Of a DNA stretch of 64,000 nucleotides, positions 1 to 7,629 are shown piece by piece. Under the pieces are notes generated by a model that ran no database searches, was not told where the DNA came from, and worked only from the letters and a program-made list of their open reading frames with translations. Within the stretch, counting starts at the first letter, position 1. Each line of letters begins with the position of its first letter. Location: NCBI GenBank assembly GCA_035697145.1, contig DASSDL010000142.1:1-64000 (forward strand). The letters run 5' to 3'. Source of the DNA: DASQUK01 sp035697145 (GTDB lineage Bacteria > Actinomycetota > Acidimicrobiia > Acidimicrobiales > VFJN01). Position numbers and translations under genes: made by a program.

Positions 1-2
1 AC

Positions 3-209
3 TCGCCGTTCCGGGGCGGGGACGACGTACGCCGCGCCGCCCGCGGCCCCGGTGGCGCGGCCGTCCATTGGGTCCGCCCGGAACTGGTCGCCGAGGTCGC
101 CTTCACGGAGTGGACCACCGACGGGAGGCTGCGCCATCCCCGGTTCGTCGGGCTCCGTGACGACAAGCGGCCCCGGGACGTGGCCCGGGAGGCGCCGGAG
201 GGCGGCTGA
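3..209 (+). CDS. ATP-dependent DNA ligase, C-terminal end (5' end outside window)
   Basis: Only the last 68 residues are inside the window. They carry the C-terminal signature of ATP-dependent DNA ligases of the LigC/LigD type: a VHWVRPELVAEVAFTEWT stretch, then RHPRFVGLRDDK and a short tail ending in TGA. This is the OB-fold end of the ligase, which contributes to DNA binding and nucleotidyl transfer; the catalytic lysine region lies upstream of the window. In the family the domain serves nick sealing, often with Ku in non-homologous end joining. Whether this is a stand-alone LigC or a multidomain LigD cannot be told. The reading frame is open from the left edge. Confidence 0.85.
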   Translation, partial: SPFRGGDDVRRAARGPGGAAVHWVRPELVAEVAFTEWTTDGRLRHPRFVGLRDDKRPRDVAREAPEGG

Positions 210-215
210 GAGCCA

Positions 216-854
216 TCACTCCCCGGCCACGGCGTAGGCACCGTGCACCGTGTCGAACAGTGACTCGATCACCCGGGTCGGCACCGCCAGGTCATTGGAC
301 TCGGCGAACAGGAACAGGCTCAACAGTCGCCGGGGACCGGCCGAGCGGGCCCGCTCCACGACGTAGTCCCAATCAAGCTCGCAGCTGGCGATCAGGGACA
401 GCGCGTCGTACCAGTGGCGGGCCGCTTCCTCGCTCGAGGCCAGCGCCTTGATGACGACCAGGTCCTCGGGACACATGATGGTGGTCTCGGTGCCCCGGTA
501 GGTCCGCCTCCGGCCGCGCCGCAGCATCTCGTCGTCGAGGAGCACGTCGCCCGCCGACCGGTAGATCACATCGACCAGCACACCGTGGCGGAACGCCTTG
601 TGCAGCCACGTGAGCTCAGTCTCGCTGGTCTCGAACCCCGCTGCGTCGAGCACCTGGAGGACTCGATCCGCGTCGTCGACGCGCACGAACACGTCGATGT
701 CGTCGGTGGCGCGGCGGCGGCCGAAGGTCACGGTGCCGGCACCGCCCATCAGCAGGTAGGGAAATCCCTTCTCCTCGATGGCGCGCACGACGTCGGCGAG
801 GGTGCGTTCGATGTCCACGTCAGAGGGCTCCATGCCCCCGGGATAGTGCGACAT
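216..854 (-). CDS. Nucleotidyltransferase-fold protein (MNT/AbiEii-like)
   Basis: This 212-residue protein has the polymerase-beta-like nucleotidyltransferase signature near its N-terminus: a YLLMGGAGTV strand-turn (residues 33-42) followed by TDDIDVFV, with the metal-binding pair Asp52/Asp54. Proteins of this type transfer nucleotides to RNA or protein targets and often act as toxin-antitoxin or abortive-infection components. No partner HEPN or AbiEi-like gene is adjacent, so a housekeeping or orphan role is equally possible. Met8 is an alternative start. It is convergent with the DNA ligase end, only six bases away. Family assignment is fairly sure; function is not. Confidence 0.7.
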   Translation of the reverse strand: MSHYPGGMEPSDVDIERTLADVVRAIEEKGFPYLLMGGAGTVTFGRRRATDDIDVFVRVDDADRVLQVLDAAGFETSETELTWLHKAFRHGVLVDVIYRSAGDVLLDDEMLRRGRRRTYRGTETTIMCPEDLVVIKALASSEEAARHWYDALSLIASCELDWDYVVERARSAGPRRLLSLFLFAESNDLAVPTRVIESLFDTVHGAYAVAGE

Positions 855-982
855 CTATCGGCCCCGGGCGCCGGTGTGGATCAAGCCCTTGACCTGGGCC
901 CCCCAGTTGGGTCGATTGGTCACGGGTAAGGGCTTCCCGCTGCCCACCCCGCCCAATCAGGGAGGCGGAGTCCGCATCCGCG

Positions 983-2389
983 TCAAGAGCCGTTCGTCGA
1001 CCAGTGCCACGCCTCGCTCGGCAGGTTGTACAGCCCGTACCTCGAGGCATTGGCCGCCAGCCAGCGGTAACACCGGTTCGCGCGGGAGCGGATGAGCAGC
1101 CCGTCACAGCTGAAGTCGATGGCCAGACCACGTTCGTGCATCGAGCTGCCCGGGCGGGCCGTTGGCGGTGAGCAGCTGCCGGCGGGCATCTGGTAGATCG
1201 CGTAGTAGCTCGTACCGCAGTGGGCTCGCCGGAGGGCGATCTGGCGGGCATGATCCCGGTGGCCGTGTCCGGTGAGGGCAAGACCGTCGGCCTCGGCGGC
1301 CGCCAGGAGTCCCTCGATCTGGTCGGCGATCGCGGCGCTGACCGTGATGCCCCCCACCGTCTCCAGGTCGAGGTCGGACACCATGCTCGGCGGCTGACTG
1401 TCTGTCCCCGGAGAGCCGGGCTGGCCCCCGGTCGCCGGGGGGCTGGGCGTCAGGTCGGGGTTCTCGTGGAGCCCGACGATGTCGCCTCGATCGCTGATTC
1501 CGAGCGCAACGGACTTGGGCGCACCGGGGAAGTCGACGGGTGTGAAGGGGCCATCGAGCCCATCCGCCAGCAGGAAGCCGCGGGCCCCCGTTTGGTTGAG
1601 ATCGTCGGCCGTGTAACCCACGATCTGGCCATCGTCGTTGATGCCGTAAGGGATGGTGGTCGAGGCGCCCGGAGCGGCGATGGTGCTGTAACGCCCCTTG
1701 CTCATCAGGAACCCCCGCGCTCCCGCCGCGTCGAGGTACACGCCGACCACGTCGCCTCTGTCGTTGATGTCGACCGGCGTGGGAGCGGTGGCACCGGGGA
1801 CATCGAGGGTGGTCAAGCGGCCGTCGCGCCATACGAAGCCGTGCGTCGTCCCGCGGGAGTCCACGTAGTAGCCCACGACATCCCCGCGGTCGTTGATGCC
1901 GGTGGGCAGGGTGTGAACGGCGCCGGGTGCGTCGATCCTGGTGGTCTCGCCGCGGTGACGGACGTAGCCGCGCACTCGGGCGCTGTCGTCGACGAACGGG
2001 GTGTCCTCGCTGTAGCGCCCCACGATCTGGCGGCGATCGTTGAGCTTGACGGCCTCCGTTCCCCGGGCGCCTGGCACGTCGAAGGTGGAGATCCGGCCGC
2101 GCCGGTCCCGCACGAACCCGGACTCCCGGTCGGGTCGGATGTACTCACCCGCGACGTACCCGCGGTCGTTGATGCCGCTCGGGAAGATCTCGACGCGGGG
2201 GCTCGGGGCCTCGAACTCGCGATAACCACCCTTGCTCAACACGAACCCCGGCGTTGCGCTACGGGGCCTTTCGGCAGCCGACGCGCCCACCGGCGCCCGG
2301 GTGCTCGCGAGGGTGGCGACAGCGACCACACCAGCCGCGAGGGCGGCTGCGGCACGACGGGCGCTGCTCCTGCTGCCGAACCGGGACAC
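983..2389 (-). CDS. Secreted HAF-repeat protein fused to a VanY-type (M15) D,D-carboxypeptidase domain
   Basis: I place the start at GTG 2389, because GGGAG lies seven bases upstream and a signal peptide follows directly (Arg-rich start, then a long Ala/Val core ending near ASA). The longer ATG frame would bury this. Residues about 50-330 hold six HAF-type repeats built on motifs such as GINDRGYVAGEY and GINDRGDVVGYY, a beta-propeller-like extracellular repeat. The last ~130 residues form a peptidase M15B domain with the zinc motif SSMHERGLAIDF (SxHxxGxAxD) and EAWHWS near the C-terminus. It probably trims D-Ala from peptidoglycan stem peptides outside the cell. The repeat/peptidase fusion is unusual. 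Total 468 residues. Confidence 0.8.
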   Translation of the reverse strand: MSRFGSRSSARRAAAALAAGVVAVATLASTRAPVGASAAERPRSATPGFVLSKGGYREFEAPSPRVEIFPSGINDRGYVAGEYIRPDRESGFVRDRRGRISTFDVPGARGTEAVKLNDRRQIVGRYSEDTPFVDDSARVRGYVRHRGETTRIDAPGAVHTLPTGINDRGDVVGYYVDSRGTTHGFVWRDGRLTTLDVPGATAPTPVDINDRGDVVGVYLDAAGARGFLMSKGRYSTIAAPGASTTIPYGINDDGQIVGYTADDLNQTGARGFLLADGLDGPFTPVDFPGAPKSVALGISDRGDIVGLHENPDLTPSPPATGGQPGSPGTDSQPPSMVSDLDLETVGGITVSAAIADQIEGLLAAAEADGLALTGHGHRDHARQIALRRAHCGTSYYAIYQMPAGSCSPPTARPGSSMHERGLAIDFSCDGLLIRSRANRCYRWLAANASRYGLYNLPSEAWHWSTNGS

Positions 2390-2729
2390 GACGAGACTCC
2401 CTTTCGTTCGAGCGGCTGTCTCGACTCGCGCGTGTTCGGAGCCGCGCGGCATCCCGGATCGTGCGGACCCCCTGCGAGCTCATTCGCGTCGTGAGCTACC
2501 GGCCGGTCCGCCCGCGCTATCCGCGACGGTGCGAACCTGGCCCCGGACCGGGCTGTGGGCCAGCGAACCTGGGAGGACTTCCTGGCCGCGGATGTGAGCT
2601 CGCCGGGCGAAACCACATCCGGCCCGACCTAGTGGCGAGCACCAGCGGCCTCACACGCCCTGAACGCCCGGAGCCCGACCGGTCGTTGCGGTCGGACGCC
2701 GGGCGCCCGAGGTGAGATGGAGGGCAGAA
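2390..2729. other. 340-bp non-coding spacer
   Basis: This lies between two minus-strand genes. I see no convincing gene. It contains the terminator-like hairpin at 2666-2704 and, next to the downstream start, the ribosome binding site for the HAF/VanY gene. A promoter for that gene is expected here, but no clear -35/-10 pair stands out. Confidence 0.5.
2666..2704 (-). terminator. Stem-loop terminator after the RDDDV-repeat membrane protein gene
   Basis: An outer stem GCCCGG/CCGGGC (2666-2671 with 2699-2704) and an inner stem CCGACCG/CGGTCGG (2675-2681 with 2689-2695) are separated by a 3x3 internal loop, with a 7-base apical loop. It begins about 25 bases beyond the stop codon of the minus-strand gene at 2730. 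There is no U-tract, which is common for actinobacterial terminators. Confidence 0.6.
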
Positions 2730-3416
2730 CTAATGCTGTTGGACCACAGGGCGGTAGCCGCGACGGCGCCGCAGGCGGGCCGGGCGGTCGACGGTCACCA
2801 TTGGCCGCGGCAGCATCAACAGGACGGCCAGGGCAGCCCCGCCGGCCGCGAGCGCGATCGCCCACCAGCGCTCGATCGCCAGTTCGGTCTCGAACCTGCT
2901 CGGATCGATCGCCGCCACTGCGGCCGCTACGGCACCTGCGAGGCACATGAACGCAGTGAGCATGCGAATCCCGAGCAGGCCCAGGATCACGAGCAGCGCA
3001 CCGACGCCGACTTCGATCGCCGCCAGGAGCGGCGTGTGGTTGATGCGGGCGACGGTCTCGACCGGGATGTACCAGGTCTCGTTGATCTCGGTGCGGATGA
3101 GCGCCACGATGCCGAGCGCCGCCAGCGCGACACCCGCCAGCACCACCAGCACGTTGGCCGGGCTCCACTTGTACTGAACCACCTCTTGGCGCGGGTACGC
3201 CTGGCGCTCGTCGATGGTCTCGTCGCGCACGTCGTCGTCACGATTGTGGTTGCCACGCATGTCGTCGTCACGCACCTGGGTGCCACGAACATCGTCGTCA
3301 CGAACGTCGTCGTCACGAACGTCGTCGTCACGAACGTCGTCGTCACGAACGTCGTCGTCACGAACGTCGTCGTCACGAACGTCCCGTAAGTCACGTCTCC
3401 GAGTAAGCAGACGCAT
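2730..3416 (-). CDS. Four-helix membrane protein with N-terminal RDDDV pentapeptide repeats
   Basis: The 228-residue protein starts at an ATG preceded by a near-perfect ribosome binding site (AAGGAGGAACCGCC). Residues 8-60 are a highly charged tail made of RDDDV units, six of them perfect or nearly so, followed by degenerate copies. After a short linker come four predicted membrane helices, roughly residues 87-106, 128-150, 152-170 and 180-200. The C-terminus is Arg-rich. I do not recognise a named family. The acidic/basic tail is presumably cytoplasmic and could bind metal ions, nucleic acid or a partner. The repeat is also a tandem DNA repeat, so its length may vary between strains. Confidence 0.7.
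   Translation of the reverse strand: MRLLTRRRDLRDVRDDDVRDDDVRDDDVRDDDVRDDDVRDDDVRGTQVRDDDMRGNHNRDDDVRDETIDERQAYPRQEVVQYKWSPANVLVVLAGVALAALGIVALIRTEINETWYIPVETVARINHTPLLAAIEVGVGALLVILGLLGIRMLTAFMCLAGAVAAAVAAIDPSRFETELAIERWWAIALAAGGAALAVLLMLPRPMVTVDRPARLRRRRGYRPVVQQH
3286..3383. repeat. 15-bp tandem repeat (VNTR-like) inside a coding region
   Basis: The unit CGAACGTCGTCGTCA occurs in five exact consecutive copies (3301-3375). It is preceded by a copy with one mismatch (3286-3300) and followed by a half copy ending at 3383. Diverged copies continue leftwards to about 3237. The 15-base period keeps frame and encodes the RDDDV pentapeptide of the minus-strand membrane protein. Confidence 0.95.
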
Positions 3417-3482
3417 GGCGGTTCCTCCTTAACGTCACGCGTGCTCCTACCCGCTGCTGACCGGCGCAAACGGGGCGTCGGC

Positions 3483-4394
3483 TCAGCTGGCGTCGAGGAA
3501 ATCGAGGGTGGCGGCCGCGAAACGCGCAGGATCCTCGATCATCGGGTAGTGGCCGACGCCGCCGAGCACGGTGACTTGAGCATCGGACCGGCGCCCGCGC
3601 AACCGGTCGACCATCGCCACGACCGCGATCGGGTCCCGGTCGCCCCAGACCACGGCGAGCGGTGACGGATGGCGTTCGATCGCCCCGGTGAAGCGGGCCT
3701 CTTCGGCACGCCGATCCTCGATGTAGCGGATGGTGCGGGGCAGCAGGCGCTCCCCACCGTCCCGGGCGATGAGGGCCCATTGGGCCGCCAGCTCGCCCGG
3801 GTCGGGCGGGCTGTCGGATGAGAAGGTAGCCGCCAGGGCGGCGCGCATCGCCTCGCCATCGTCGGGCGGCGCCCCAGCGGGCCGCGGGTCGAGGCGGGCA
3901 TCGGGGAGGTCGAGCAGGAAGAGCTGGCCCGGGGTCAGGTGTGCCAGCTCGAGATAGATCGAGCCGTTGGCCAGGACCCGCCGGGTGATCTCGAGGCCGA
4001 GGTCGCCGTCGAGGTCCCGTGCCAACAGCTCCCCGCCGATGCTGTCGCCCATGTCGTGGGTGATGAGAGCGATGCGGTCCAGCTCGAGGGCCCCGCATAC
4101 GGCCTCGGCAACGTCGGCCTGGTCGCGCAGGCTGTAACGCTGGTCGGGCTTGTCCGAGAGGCCGAACCCGGGGAAGTCGAACAGCACCACCCGCCTGCTC
4201 AGGCTGAGCGCCGGGAGGACGTGACGCCAATCGAACGAGCAGGTCGGGAACCCGTGGAGCACCAGCACCGGATCGAGACCGGCGTCGACGGTCGCCGGCT
4301 GGTCGAGCACCCACACGTCGCCGGCGGGCAGGGACAGGACCCGGCCGCGCGCCGCCCAGTCGGCGACCGAGGCCGGCTCACCGGGCACGTTCAC
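3483..4394 (-). CDS. Alpha/beta hydrolase of the haloalkane dehalogenase/epoxide hydrolase group
   Basis: This 303-residue protein has the alpha/beta-hydrolase landmarks in order: oxyanion region VLVLHGFPTCSFDW (about 43-56), FPGFGLSDKP (74-83), and the nucleophile elbow ITHDMGDS with Asp114 instead of Ser. A WGDRDPIAVV acid region and GGVGHYPMIEDP with the catalytic His follow near the end. An Asp nucleophile is typical of haloalkane dehalogenases and soluble epoxide hydrolases, so it probably acts through an alkyl-enzyme ester. The start GTG overlaps the stop of the TetR gene by four bases (GTGA), so the two are co-translated. The true substrate is unknown. Confidence 0.8.
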   Translation of the reverse strand: MNVPGEPASVADWAARGRVLSLPAGDVWVLDQPATVDAGLDPVLVLHGFPTCSFDWRHVLPALSLSRRVVLFDFPGFGLSDKPDQRYSLRDQADVAEAVCGALELDRIALITHDMGDSIGGELLARDLDGDLGLEITRRVLANGSIYLELAHLTPGQLFLLDLPDARLDPRPAGAPPDDGEAMRAALAATFSSDSPPDPGELAAQWALIARDGGERLLPRTIRYIEDRRAEEARFTGAIERHPSPLAVVWGDRDPIAVVAMVDRLRGRRSDAQVTVLGGVGHYPMIEDPARFAAATLDFLDAS

Positions 4395-5017
4395 GGGGCC
4401 GCGAGCAGCGCATGCAGCATCCGGCGGACGACCCCAGCGGCGCGATCGGAACCGAGTCCGGCGTGCGCCCGCAGGTATTCCACGTTCTCGAGGCTGGCGG
4501 TTGCCTCCAGGGCCGCCGCCAGCTCACTCCGGGCCTGTCCCTGCCGGGCCCGGAGCTCGGGGGCGAACAGCGCCACCACCTGATCCCCGAGTAGCCGCCG
4601 CCGGGCCCGCAGGGTGGAGGCCACGACCGGCGAGGACGACGAGAGCACGGCGGCGGCCCTCGCCACACCGATGATGGCGCCGTGCAGTCGCAGCCGTTGG
4701 TCGACGAGCGCGGTCACCCTGGTTTCGCGATCGCCTTCGTGTGGGGGCGCCTCGAACAGCACGTGGACCCGCGCCCATTGGCGATCGATGGCAGCTTCGG
4801 CCAACCCCTCGAGGTCGGCGAAGTGGCGGAAGACCGAGCGCGGGGACACCCCCGCCCGCGCCGCGATGTCGGCGACGCCTGGGCGGACAACCCCATCGTC
4901 GTAGAGCGACAGCAGGGCGTCGACAACCGCGTCGCGGCTGCGCTCGGCCCGTCGATGGCGCCCGTCGATGTCCCTGACGTCCGCATCGCCGTCGTCGTCG
5001 CCGTCGCTCGCGCTCAT
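4391..5017 (-). CDS. TetR-family transcriptional repressor
   Basis: This 208-residue protein has an acidic N-terminal extension, then a TetR helix-turn-helix at roughly residues 35-75 (VADIAARAGVSPRSVFRHFADLEGL). The C-terminal ligand domain is not classifiable by eye. It is divergent from the sulfatase gene. The spacer contains two perfect inverted repeats (5033-5057 and 5067-5087) that are good operator candidates. It is translationally coupled to the downstream dehalogenase-like hydrolase, so it probably controls that gene as well as the sulfatase/dehalogenase pair on the other strand. Confidence 0.85.
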   Translation of the reverse strand: MSASDGDDDGDADVRDIDGRHRRAERSRDAVVDALLSLYDDGVVRPGVADIAARAGVSPRSVFRHFADLEGLAEAAIDRQWARVHVLFEAPPHEGDRETRVTALVDQRLRLHGAIIGVARAAAVLSSSSPVVASTLRARRRLLGDQVVALFAPELRARQGQARSELAAALEATASLENVEYLRAHAGLGSDRAAGVVRRMLHALLAAP

Positions 5018-5032
5018 CCCGCCGAACGTTAC

Positions 5033-5057
5033 CTATTGACACTGATGATGTCAATAG
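5033..5057. promoter_or_regulatory. Perfect 9-bp inverted repeat, probable TetR operator
   Basis: CTATTGACA (5033-5041) and TGTCAATAG (5049-5057) are exact reverse complements separated by seven bases. The site sits 16 bases upstream of the TetR start and 45 bases upstream of the sulfatase start. It is much more A/T-rich than the surrounding DNA. Size and symmetry fit a TetR dimer site. Confidence 0.75.
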
Positions 5058-5066
5058 ATTAGTGTC

Positions 5067-5087
5067 ACCGATACTGCCAATATCGGT
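5067..5087. promoter_or_regulatory. Second perfect inverted repeat, possible operator
   Basis: ACCGATA (5067-5073) and TATCGGT (5081-5087) are exact reverse complements, again with a seven-base spacer. Its centre is 32 bp, about three helical turns, from the centre of the 5033-5057 repeat. It ends just before the sulfatase ribosome binding site. The half-site sequence differs from the first repeat, so it may be bound by another factor or may act as a 5'-UTR hairpin. Confidence 0.55.
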
Positions 5088-5101
5088 TGGAGGGAGCCGG
5101 C

Positions 5102-6685
5102 ATGGGCCGCAACATCCTGTTCGTCACCACCGACCAGCAGCGCTACGACGCGCTGGGTTGCAACGGCGGCACCATCGCCCGCACCCCGGTCGTCGACCAG
5201 CTCGCACGCACGGGGATGATCTACCGGCGGGCCTACAACCAGAACACAGTGTGCATGCCGGCGCGCTGCACCATGCTCACCGGGCAGTACCCGCGCACCC
5301 ACGGTGTGGTGGCCAACGGCATCGCCCTGCCCGCCGACGCCCCCAGCGTCGCCGCGTACCTCGCCGAGAAGGCCGGGTACCGCACCGCGCTCATCGGCAA
5401 GGCGCACTTCGAGCCGGGCTTCGATCCCAACAACCGTTGGGAGGAGAACGCGCGCGCCGCCCGCGGCGACACCGGCCCCTGGCGGGGCTTCGAGCACGCC
5501 ATCAACGCGGTCCATGTCGCCGCCTTCCGGGGCCGGGCGCTGTCGCACTACGGAGAGTGGCTGGCCGAGAACCATCCCGAGCACCTCGAGTCGTTCGGCT
5601 CGCTGCTCGGCGCCGAGCCCGGCGGCGACACCGCCGCCCCCGAGACCAAGCACAACCCGATTCCGCGGGGCTGGTACCACACCGATTGGGCTGCCGATCG
5701 CTGCATCGACTGGCTCGACACGGTGCAGGACGGCGACGACTGGTTCTGCTGGCTCAGCTTTCCCGATCCGCACCACCCCTGGGACCCGCCCCAGTCCGAG
5801 ATGCACCGGGTCGACTGGCGCGAGCTGGACCTGCCCCCCGGCCATCCGGGCGACGCCGACCGGACGCGCAAGCTGCTCGCCGACAGGCCGGCACACTGGC
5901 TGCGCTGGTACGAGGGCACGTTCCTCAACGCCGAGGGCGGGCCGATGCGGTTCTCCCCTGGGTCGCTCACCCACGACCAGGTGCGGGAGATCAACGCCCG
6001 GGTCCACGTCATGAACGAACTGATCGACGAGGCGGTCGGCCGCGTGCTCGCCGCCGTCGAGGCCCGGGGGTGGACCGCCGACACCGACGTGATCTTCACC
6101 ACCGACCACGGTGAGCTCCAGGGCGACCTCGGGCTGCTCTACAAGGGGCCGTTCCACGTCGACGCCCTCATGCGGCTGCCTCTCGTCTGGCGCCCGGCCC
6201 CCTCGGCGGGCGTGACGCCCGCCGACCTCTCCGACCCCGTGGGCGGCGTCGACCTGGCACCCACGTTCTGTGCCATCGCCGAGGTCGAACCGGCGCCATG
6301 GATGCAGGGGCGGGCGCTGCCGACGGCTGCGGGCGCCGGCACCAACGAGCGGGTGCTGTGCGAGTGGGACAGCCAGTTCCCCGGCTATGGCATGCACATG
6401 CGCTCGATCTACCGCGACAGCTGGCTGTGCACGGTGTACGAGGAGAGCACCGACGGTCGGCCCAACGGGCTGGAGCGGACCTGGGGCGACGGCGTGCTCC
6501 GGGCGTGCGGCGTCCACTATGACGGCAGCGAGGGCGAGCTCTACCGGGTCGACGAGGATCCCTACCAGTGGCACAACCGCTGGGACGACGCCGCGTGCCG
6601 GTCGATCCGGAGCGACCTCGTGGCCGACCTGTACGACTCGCTACCGGCGGAGCGCCGCGAGCTCCTCGTCGACGCCCCGGCCTGA
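5102..6685 (+). CDS. Sulfatase-family hydrolase (arylsulfatase/phosphonate monoester hydrolase type)
   Basis: I chose ATG 5102 because GGAGGGAG lies six to thirteen bases upstream; the TTG at 5087 would precede the ribosome binding site. The 527-residue product has the type I sulfatase signature CMPARCTMLTGQ, with Cys51 expected to be converted to formylglycine. The N-terminal metal-site motif is TTDQQRYDALG (residues 9-19) and the distal metal motif is FTTDHGELQGD. No signal peptide is visible, so it should act in the cytoplasm on a sulfate (or phosphonate) ester. A dehalogenase-like gene follows 28 bases downstream, suggesting a short operon that degrades a substituted organic compound under TetR control. 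The exact substrate cannot be read from sequence. Confidence 0.85.
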   Translation: MGRNILFVTTDQQRYDALGCNGGTIARTPVVDQLARTGMIYRRAYNQNTVCMPARCTMLTGQYPRTHGVVANGIALPADAPSVAAYLAEKAGYRTALIGKAHFEPGFDPNNRWEENARAARGDTGPWRGFEHAINAVHVAAFRGRALSHYGEWLAENHPEHLESFGSLLGAEPGGDTAAPETKHNPIPRGWYHTDWAADRCIDWLDTVQDGDDWFCWLSFPDPHHPWDPPQSEMHRVDWRELDLPPGHPGDADRTRKLLADRPAHWLRWYEGTFLNAEGGPMRFSPGSLTHDQVREINARVHVMNELIDEAVGRVLAAVEARGWTADTDVIFTTDHGELQGDLGLLYKGPFHVDALMRLPLVWRPAPSAGVTPADLSDPVGGVDLAPTFCAIAEVEPAPWMQGRALPTAAGAGTNERVLCEWDSQFPGYGMHMRSIYRDSWLCTVYEESTDGRPNGLERTWGDGVLRACGVHYDGSEGELYRVDEDPYQWHNRWDDAACRSIRSDLVADLYDSLPAERRELLVDAPA

Positions 6686-6713
6686 CGCCCCGGACACATC
6701 GGAGGAACCGCCA

Positions 6714-7625
6714 ATGGAAACTCTGCGCACGCCCGACAACCGCTTCGCCGACCTGCCCGGCTACCCGTTCGTGCCCCACTACGCCGACATCCCCGACGAC
6801 GACGGCGGCAGCCTGCGGGTCCACCACGTCGACGAGGGCGACGCCGATGCCCCCGTCGTGCTGCTCCTCCACGGCGAGCCGTCGTGGTCGTACCTCTACC
6901 GTCACATGGTCCCGGTGATCGTCGATGCCGGGCTGCGGGCCGTTGCGCCCGACCTCGTCGGCTTCGGCCGGTCCGACAAGCCGACCAAGCGCGGCGACTA
7001 CACCTACGCGCGGCACGTGCGCTGGCTCGCCGCCCATGTCCTGGACACACTGGACCTCCAGGACATCACCCTCGTCGGTCAGGACTGGGGCGGGCTGATC
7101 GGGCTGCGGCTCGTCGCTGCCCGGTCCGACCGGTTCGCCAGGGTGGTCGCCGCCAACACCTTCCTGCCCACGGGCGATCGCAATCTCGGCGACGCGTTCT
7201 TTGCGTGGCGGCGGTTCAGCCAGGAAGTGCCCGAGCTCCCGGTCGGGCGGATCGTCAATGGCGGCTGCACCAGCGACCTCGACGCTGCGGTGGTCGCCGC
7301 CTACGACGCGCCGTTCCCCGACGAGAGCTACAAGGAGGGGGCTCGCCAGTTCCCGACGCTGGTGCCGGCCTCACCCGACGACCCCGAGGCCCAGCCCAAC
7401 CGCGACGCCTGGGAATCGCTCCGGCGCTTCGACAAGCCGTTCCTCTGCGCGTTCAGCGACTCCGACCCCATCACCAAGGGCGCCGACCGCCCACTGCGCA
7501 AGCTCATCCCCGGCACGGCCGGGCAGCCGCACACCACCATCGAGGGCGCCGGCCACTTCCTCCAGGAGGACCGGGGGCCGCAGCTGGCCCAGGTGATCGT
7601 GGACTTCGTCCGCTCGACCGGGTGA
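6714..7625 (+). CDS. Haloalkane dehalogenase (HLD-I-like)
   Basis: This 303-residue enzyme starts at an ATG preceded by GGAGGA. It shows the hallmarks of haloalkane dehalogenases: LLHGEPSWSYLYRH (residues 51-64), LVGFGRSDKPTKRGDYTY (81-98) and the nucleophile motif GQDWGG with Asp124 and halide-binding Trp125. A second Trp at about 165 is a candidate second halide ligand. The C-terminal GAGHFLQED carries the catalytic His. Numbering of the nucleophile matches the classical DhlA enzyme. The reaction is hydrolytic cleavage of a carbon-halogen bond to an alcohol. It lies directly downstream of the sulfatase in the same orientation. Related haloacetate dehalogenases or epoxide hydrolases are less likely. 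Confidence 0.85.
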   Translation: METLRTPDNRFADLPGYPFVPHYADIPDDDGGSLRVHHVDEGDADAPVVLLLHGEPSWSYLYRHMVPVIVDAGLRAVAPDLVGFGRSDKPTKRGDYTYARHVRWLAAHVLDTLDLQDITLVGQDWGGLIGLRLVAARSDRFARVVAANTFLPTGDRNLGDAFFAWRRFSQEVPELPVGRIVNGGCTSDLDAAVVAAYDAPFPDESYKEGARQFPTLVPASPDDPEAQPNRDAWESLRRFDKPFLCAFSDSDPITKGADRPLRKLIPGTAGQPHTTIEGAGHFLQEDRGPQLAQVIVDFVRSTG

Positions 7626-7629
7626 CCGG

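Noticed and set aside
3237..3383. Tandem repeat considered as a CRISPR array
   Set aside because: Units are 15 bp with no spacers and encode an in-frame pentapeptide.
5051..6574. 507-codon minus-strand open frame
   Set aside because: Antisense shadow of the sulfatase gene, which has the CxPxR motif and a good ribosome binding site.
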